Source: Funneliformis mosseae
Taxonomy: Eukaryota > Glomeromycota > Glomeromycetes > Glomerales > Glomeraceae
Direction of reading: 5' to 3'
Assembly (NCBI GenBank): GCA_910592005.1
Contig: CAJVPP010000898.1
Coordinates: 1 to 24,881, forward strand
Length of the DNA stretch: 24,881 nucleotides
Part shown: positions 19,433 through 24,881 of the stretch, in pieces
Numbering within the stretch: position 1 is the first letter of the stretch
Layout of the letters: each line of letters starts with the position of its first letter
Made by a program: the position numbers and the translations under genes
The notes under the pieces: generated by a model
What the model saw: only the letters and a program-made list of their open reading frames with translations
What the model was told of the DNA's origin: nothing
Databases searched by the model: none

Positions 19433-20149
19433 AAACTTAAACTTTTTAAAGGTTGCACTAATACTTATATTTTTTTACAACAAAAGAATGTAACTCTTTT
19501 AAAAATTTTTGTTCTAATATTCTGCAAATTTTGTAGAATTTTCTCTTTCTTATTATCTATTTTACAAAGTGATCTTTTTTTTATTAATATTTATTTTGCT
19601 ACTTTTTATTATATAAACCTTCCTTATTTATATTAATTAATTACATTTAGATATATTAATATTGATAATTCCTCAAAAAAAAACTATAAAAGAGGATTAT
19701 TTTTAGTAATCTAAATATAAGAAGTGACTATTTAGGAGGTAATTATATAGAAAAGTTGTTAGAAAAATTAAGTTCTGAAAATTTTTTAATTTTTAGTTTT
19801 AGGTATTATTAGATTAAAATATAATAAAGTCTTAATTTTAGTTAAAAAAAATTCTCAGAACTAGAAAACTTTTTATATAGGAAGTTAACTGTATTTATTT
19901 AGCCTTTTCATCTTTTAATAAATACAGGTATTAAAATTTTATTATTGATTTAACAATTTAGTATTTCATAAAAAATTAGATGAAATTTTCAGTTTCCTTT
20001 ATTTACTTATAATTATTATTATACTTAAAATATGATATCAAATTAATAAAATAAATTATACACTTTTATATGCTAAATATGAAATGTAATTATATTATTA
20101 TTATATTGATCTATTGCTATAATTGTATTCATTTCTTTTATTTATATAT
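19433..20149. other. AT-rich region, no gene
   Basis: Outside the proposed element end. Apart from the inverted repeat at 19745-19882 I see only low-complexity AT sequence. Confidence 0.4.
19745..19882. repeat. imperfect inverted repeat (fold-back)
   Basis: TATATAGAAAAGTTGTTAG...AAGTTCTGAAAATTTTTTAA on the left is mirrored on the right by the complement of TATATAAAAAGTTTTCTAGT...TCTGAGAATTTTTTTTAA. The right outer edge, reversed, begins CAGTTAACTTCC, which resembles a transposon end. The left edge is too decayed to define an element. Confidence 0.5.
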
Positions 20150-20520
20150 TTATAAATAATTTTAAATGTAAGCAGGAGTATTTTATAAATAAGTAATTAA
20201 GTAATATAATTTAAATATTGTTTAAAAAATTAATTAATCAATATTTTCTCAAAGTTAACATTATATATTTTTGCAATTCAATTTATTTATTCAATTAAAT
20301 ATTAATCAATAAATCAATAAATGCTAACTAATTAAAAGAAAATAAAATAATAAATAAAAAACTTAAAATAATAAAAATAACAAAGTTAACAAAAGTTATA
20401 ACATTTTAAAATAAAAGATTATGAAGTTAAAATAGCAAAAATAATAATATCATAAAGGAGAAAATAAAAGAATTTAAAGTATATATATATAATATAAAGA
20501 AAGTAAAATATGAAAAATAT
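20150..20520. repeat. dispersed repeat, AT-shifted copy
   Basis: Same-orientation relative of 3820-4150. For example, the stretch around 4110 reads GTGTATACATGCAAATATAA and here GTATATATATATAATATAAA. CpG sites in the first copy (CGGCG, TCGCG) appear here as TAGCA and TCATA. No coding potential. Confidence 0.6.
20337..20413 (+). repeat. 77-bp perfect inverted repeat, left arm
   Basis: Exact reverse complement of 24805-24881. It lies inside the AT-shifted dispersed repeat. Confidence 0.9.
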
Positions 20521-20920
20521 TTATTATACATGCTATTCTTATTTTAAAAACCTCAATTCCTAGTATATATAAATTTTTATTAAAACAATATAATGTTACT
20601 CTTATCTTAATGTTAAATTTCTTTAACCATATATTCATGTTTAAAATTAATCTATAATGACTAATCTTATTAAATATAATACTCAAATTTAAATTACAAA
20701 TTATATTACATAATGTGATATTTAAATAACAAATTTTTTATAAACTTAAATAGAGAAAAATATCAAAAATAAATAAATATATAAAAATTATATTAATTTA
20801 TTACTTTTTTAGTAATATAATTTAAAAGTTAAATAATTTCTGTTACTATACACATAAATAAATTATAATTAATTATATTAATTTTAATTTTCAAATTTTA
20901 AGATACTATTTTTTTATAGA

Positions 20921-21031
20921 AACATTATTTTCTTACTATACAATAACTGCATAGTATCTATTAGACTACAATTAAACTACTATTAAGTAAAGTAGTAATT
21001 ATATATTTATTATATAGACACTTTACAGTTA
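20921..21031 (+). repeat. enclosing inverted repeat, left arm
   Basis: About 112 bases pair with the reverse complement of 23093-23204, sharing CAATAACTGCATAGTAT and TAGTAATTATATATTTA. I count about 16 differences by eye, nearly all transitions. The two arms frame the second 583-bp element copy and may be the ends of an older, roughly 2.3-kb element. Confidence 0.7.
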
Positions 21032-21180
21032 CTAAGAATTAAGTTTCTGTAAAATTATTTTTATTAAATCTAAAATCTAAATTAATTTCTATATTAAAAA
21101 AAATAAATAATAATTAATTATAATTTATTAAAAACTTATATTATTAATATTTAATAATATAATTAAATATGATATTTATT

Positions 21181-22350
21181 TACAGACTTCTGTTAAAAGT
21201 CTCTGAACGTCATCTTTTGACTATTTCATACTGAATATATTATATAATTGTATAATACTATAGTCATGTAATATACCTAACCTTATTTGCTTAAATCAAA
21301 ATCAAATAAAAATATGTTTAGTTTATTTTTTTGATTTTTAACTAAAATAAAATTTACCTTCTGAAAACTATGAAAATATTCAAAGAATAATGTAATAGTA
21401 TGTATTTTATCGTCAATGTAGTAATAGTTATCAGGCTATTGTCACAAATATTAGTTATTGATTTTAATAGCATTTAGAACTTTAAAAAGAATGAATGATA
21501 TTAAAACTGTTATTAATCCTATGCTCAGCCCATCAAACTTAAAGTAACTATGACTTAATAATAAGGAGTAACATGTGAAAAACTACTAAGTTACTGTGAA
21601 ATAAGTCTTATTATAATTAACCTTAAGTTTATACTTTAGACGAGTAAGAATAATTTTAATAACTTGTAGACACAATAAATACAATTGATACGTTAAAAGA
21701 TTTTTGAATATGTGTAGTTTAGAAAAAGATTCCTTTATTGTAGAGATTTGTATCCTTAGCATCTTTAACCTTAGATTCTAAGTTTTAAACTCAAACTATT
21801 GAGTTTACACTGTTATCTTTACCTTTTGCAAGGATAAGTTTCTATCCTATTTATATATAAAATACAATTATAAGAATTTACTATCTAACGTTATACTATT
21901 TTATAATAATAAGATAAATATAAAAGATAAATTATAATTTAATAATAATAATATAAGAGATAATGATAATAACATATATAAATAAAATAAATAAAATAAA
22001 AATGTTAACTAAGTTAAAAATGCTAATGATATTAATAATGTTAATCATTTGTTAATCTTTGTGATGCAGTAAGATTAATTTCATATAGTATTACTGTAAA
22101 TTCGAAGCTTCATTCTAATCAACTATTCTTAATTAAAGATTTACAGTAAAGTCAGCTAAAGCAATTTGTCACAATGAATTTAGGCTGTAATAAAGCAAAT
22201 AAAGGTCTAATCAAGTACTAATTATTTAGTACCAAATGTGTAGCATATTGTACATTAATAAATAAATTAATAAATTTTTTTAATAAACTTTAAAATTTTA
22301 AGTTTTACATTGAGCTAAAAAGTATTCAAAGACTTTTAGCAGAGACTGTA
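21181..22350. mobile_element. 583-bp TIR element, copy 2, split by an insertion
   Basis: The ends are TACAGACTTCTGTTAAAAGT and, reversed from 22350, TACAGTCTCTGCTAAAAGTC. The body follows copy 1 (15023-15605) base for base, for example TTTAATAAACTTTAAAATTT near the right end, with mostly transition differences. Between 21511 and 22097 it is interrupted by a different sequence plus one target duplication. Removing those 587 bases leaves exactly 583 bp. Confidence 0.8.
21511..22092. mobile_element. 582-bp insertion with 5-bp target duplication
   Basis: The insertion is flanked by ACTGT at 21506-21510 and 22093-22097; copy 1 of the host element has a single ACTGT at this point. It has no ORF. 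Size and a 5-bp duplication would suit a solo LTR, but the ends (TATTAATCC...TAGTATT) are not the usual TG...CA. If the first base pairs are counted differently the left end can read TGTTATTAATCC. The class is left open. Confidence 0.6.
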
Positions 22351-23092
22351 TATTACTTTACAAAAATTTAGTTTTCTTAATATATTATAATAGTTAAAAT
22401 TTAGATAGATTTAATTAGTAGATTAAAAAGTTAATTTTATTGTTATATAGATCTTTAAAAGATCACTTTGTCTATTTTATTACCATTAATCATTATGTAA
22501 ATCTTTTGATATCAATTTTATTACCTTTGTCTATTTAGTTATCTGCAGATCTGACAATTTTATTGATATAGCAACTTTATTTCTTGCAAATTTGTTAACT
22601 TTATTTCTATTAAATATTTTTAATTTAGTTTATTTTATTAATTATTCAATATATATAAATATCTTTGTAATTTTATTAAGTTTCATTACCTTCCTGAAAA
22701 AGATAACCGATAAGATATTAATCTTTTAAGTACTAAACCTATATATTATATTAATAAAGAAGTAAATTAACTTAATATAAAACTTATTCTTTGCAATTAT
22801 TTAAAACTATTATAATTTATTTGTAATCTTTTTGTATTTGTATAATCTCTTTAATTATTATTAATAAATTTATTATATAATATTGTATTAATTCGATATA
22901 TTAACTTAAAGTTTCTAAAATATAATTTCTGAAATATTTTTGTATTTATCTTATATTTATTTACGTATTTTTATATTAAAAATAATCTTTAATATTATTG
23001 TAAATCCTTACCTGTGATTTCTCAAATAATTGTTTTGGTTTTATTTACCATTTGAGATTTAATTAAAGCTATGAAACTATTGTAATAATACA
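22351..23092. other. AT-rich region, no gene
   Basis: Low-complexity sequence between the 583-bp element and the right arm of the enclosing inverted repeat. No ORF or further repeat can be supported. Confidence 0.4.
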
Positions 23093-23204
23093 ATAACTAT
23101 AAAGTGATTATATAGTAAATATATAATTACTATCTTATTTAGTAGTAGCTTAATTATAGTCTAATAAATACTATGCAGTTATTGCATAATAAGAAAATAA
23201 AGTT
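23093..23204 (-). repeat. enclosing inverted repeat, right arm
   Basis: Pairs with 20921-21031 in opposite orientation. Weaker similarity continues inward to about 23040. Confidence 0.7.
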
Positions 23205-24804
23205 TTTGTAAAGAATATATATATAAAATTTATATGATAGTTTTCTAATAAAGTTAAATTATAATTATTATATATTATAATTTGAAATTTATAAAACTTT
23301 AATATAATTATTATTATATTATTATAATATCTTAATAATAATTAAATTAATATCATTAAGTTATTTTATCTATATTAATTATATTAATATTTTTATTAAT
23401 ATTAATTTATTATAAATTTAAATATATTTAAATATTATTTTATATTATAATATAATATTTTAATCTTTATTAATATATTAAATAATATTATTATATATTA
23501 ATTTATTTATTTATATCATATTAATATTAATATAATATTAATATAATATTATTTAAACTTATTTTAGTTGCATTATATTAATATTTTATCAAAATTAATA
23601 AAATTAAGATAATATTAATAATATAATTATTAATATTATTTTAATATATTAAAAGTAGTTGATTTAAGATATTATAATAATATTTAATATATTTATAATT
23701 ATAATTATATATTTTTTTATATTTTTATAGAATAAATTTATTCATCACAATGGATAATACTTCTTATATATTACTTTTATATATATCTATTATCTTAATC
23801 TATCCTAATCTAATCTAACTTTAAATCATGTGATATTAACTAAGATAATAAATAGGATTTCATATATGAAAAATTTTTAAATTCTTAAAATATATATGAA
23901 AAATAAAAAATAAAAAGTATAACATAGGTAATAAAAAGAAGATAATAATATTATACTAATAATAAATAAATTATTTCTTTTTTATATTTATTTATATTTA
24001 TTATAAATTATAAATTAATTAATTACAAATTTAATTATTGTTTCTAAATCTAAAAGTCTTTATTTTTTATATTTCTATAATAATAATACTTTAAAAAAAA
24101 AAATTAATTAATTATAAAAATAAAATTATTAATAAAATCTATAAATTTAAAAAATCATTTAAATAGAAAAAATTAAAAAAATTAAAATCTTATAAAATTT
24201 AAAAAGAAATATAATTATATTAAATTAAAAAGTTATAATAAAAAATTTAAAAGTTTTATTTCTAAAATAAGAATTTAAAATAAACTTATGTTAAAATATT
24301 TATAAAATATGAATTTTTAAAATTATAATTAATAGTTAATATTATATTATTATATAATATTAATAAATTATGTAACTTAAAATTTTTTATATTCAAAATA
24401 TATTATATTATTAATTATTTTTTTTAATAAAGATAATAAATTAAAATTTATCAGTATAATATTAATTAAATTTTAATACCTATATTTTATTAGTTTTATT
24501 TATTATATATCTTAACATTATGATTAAGTTATTTACAAACTTTATATATACATGTTTTACATTTTAATCTATTTCATATTTTTGTATACAAAAATCATTA
24601 GTATTAATATTATTATTTAATATACTAAAAAGCATTCTTAATAAAAATACTTACTGAAATAATGCATCTCATATACATATAAATTAGAATTAAAAGGATC
24701 AATTGTATTTATTTTTGTATTAACATGATATGATAAAGCTTATTTAATATATTTATTTAGTAGAAATCTATATTATTTTTAAATTACAGAATTCAAAATC
24801 TGCA
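23205..24804. other. extremely AT-rich low-complexity DNA
   Basis: Dominated by TAATAT, TATTAA and related strings, with almost no G or C. I see no gene, RNA or clear element ends. Confidence 0.5.
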
Positions 24805-24881
24805 TATTTTAAAATGTTATAACTTTTGTTAACTTTGTTATTTTTATTATTTTAAGTTTTTTATTTATTATTTTATTTTCT
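24805..24881 (-). repeat. 77-bp perfect inverted repeat, right arm, cut by the window end
   Basis: Exact reverse complement of 20337-20413, reaching the last base of the window, so the match may continue beyond it. Similarity stops abruptly at its inner edge (24804). Confidence 0.9.

Noticed and set aside
19418..19636. 72-codon plus-strand frame
   Set aside because: Phe/Ile/Leu-rich by base composition and overlaps the right terminal repeat.
20474..20686. 70-codon minus-strand frame
   Set aside because: Ile/Leu/Tyr/Asn composition of AT-rich DNA; overlaps the AT-shifted dispersed repeat.
23205..24804. Mitochondrial DNA origin for the most AT-rich part
   Set aside because: It is continuous with nuclear transposon layers and shows no mitochondrial gene; low complexity explains it.
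1..24881. CRISPR arrays, tRNA or rRNA genes, bacterial operons
   Set aside because: No regularly spaced short repeats, no tRNA-like A/B boxes or rRNA segments recognised by eye, and introns with fungal-type genes argue for a eukaryotic nuclear sequence.

Overview
The window looks like nuclear DNA of an AT-rich fungus. The best fit is an arbuscular mycorrhizal fungus of the Rhizophagus/Glomeromycotina type. The reasons are short GT-AG introns, a protein kinase with an N-terminal zinc-binding CxxC pair and an HRDLHSGNIL catalytic loop, an F-box/LRR-like gene, and very AT-rich DNA full of transposon remnants. The organism call is an inference from gene style; nothing here proves the species.

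Positions 1-9300 are the gene-bearing part. They hold a possible 51-residue membrane or secreted peptide (104-259), a 203-bp MITE with perfect terminal repeats and a TA target duplication (600-802), a kinase pseudogene with several frameshifts (2029-3342, plus a possible tail to 3617), an intact single-exon F-box gene on the minus strand (4447-6075), and a four-exon type-I membrane protein gene on the minus strand (7259-9157). That last gene's first three exons, including a 21-nt microexon, were recovered by splicing. Its extracellular part carries a 45-bp minisatellite. A polypurine tract with (GGAGA)n lies just upstream of its start. From 9311 to 11309 I see no gene.

Positions 11310-19432 are bounded by a 75-bp inverted repeat (about 75% identical, almost all differences transitions), each end starting at a TA. 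Inside are a broken Tc1/mariner-type transposase (plus strand, left end) and, on the minus strand, a long decayed multi-exon gene whose reading frames can be followed in pieces from about 19200 down to the stop at 12547. It contains 'ADYKM' and 'ISDNGAYYHN' motifs that would suit a DDE/RNase-H-like nuclease. This decayed gene is split by a palindromic TA-inserted element (14732-16857). That element is itself interrupted by about 1.4 kb of other DNA, which contains a 583-bp TIR element (15023-15605).

Positions 19433-24881 have extremely low GC and no convincing gene. They contain an AT-shifted relative of the 3820-4150 repeat (20150-20520), a second copy of the 583-bp element (21181-22350) split by a 582-bp insertion with a 5-bp target duplication, an enclosing inverted repeat (20921-21031 / 23093-23204), and a perfect 77-bp inverted repeat (20337-20413 / 24805-24881) that runs into the window edge.

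The main story is a boundary. On the left are usable genes. On the right is a stack of nested transposons in which repeat copies differ mostly by C-to-T/G-to-A changes, as expected from cytosine methylation decay or a RIP-like process.
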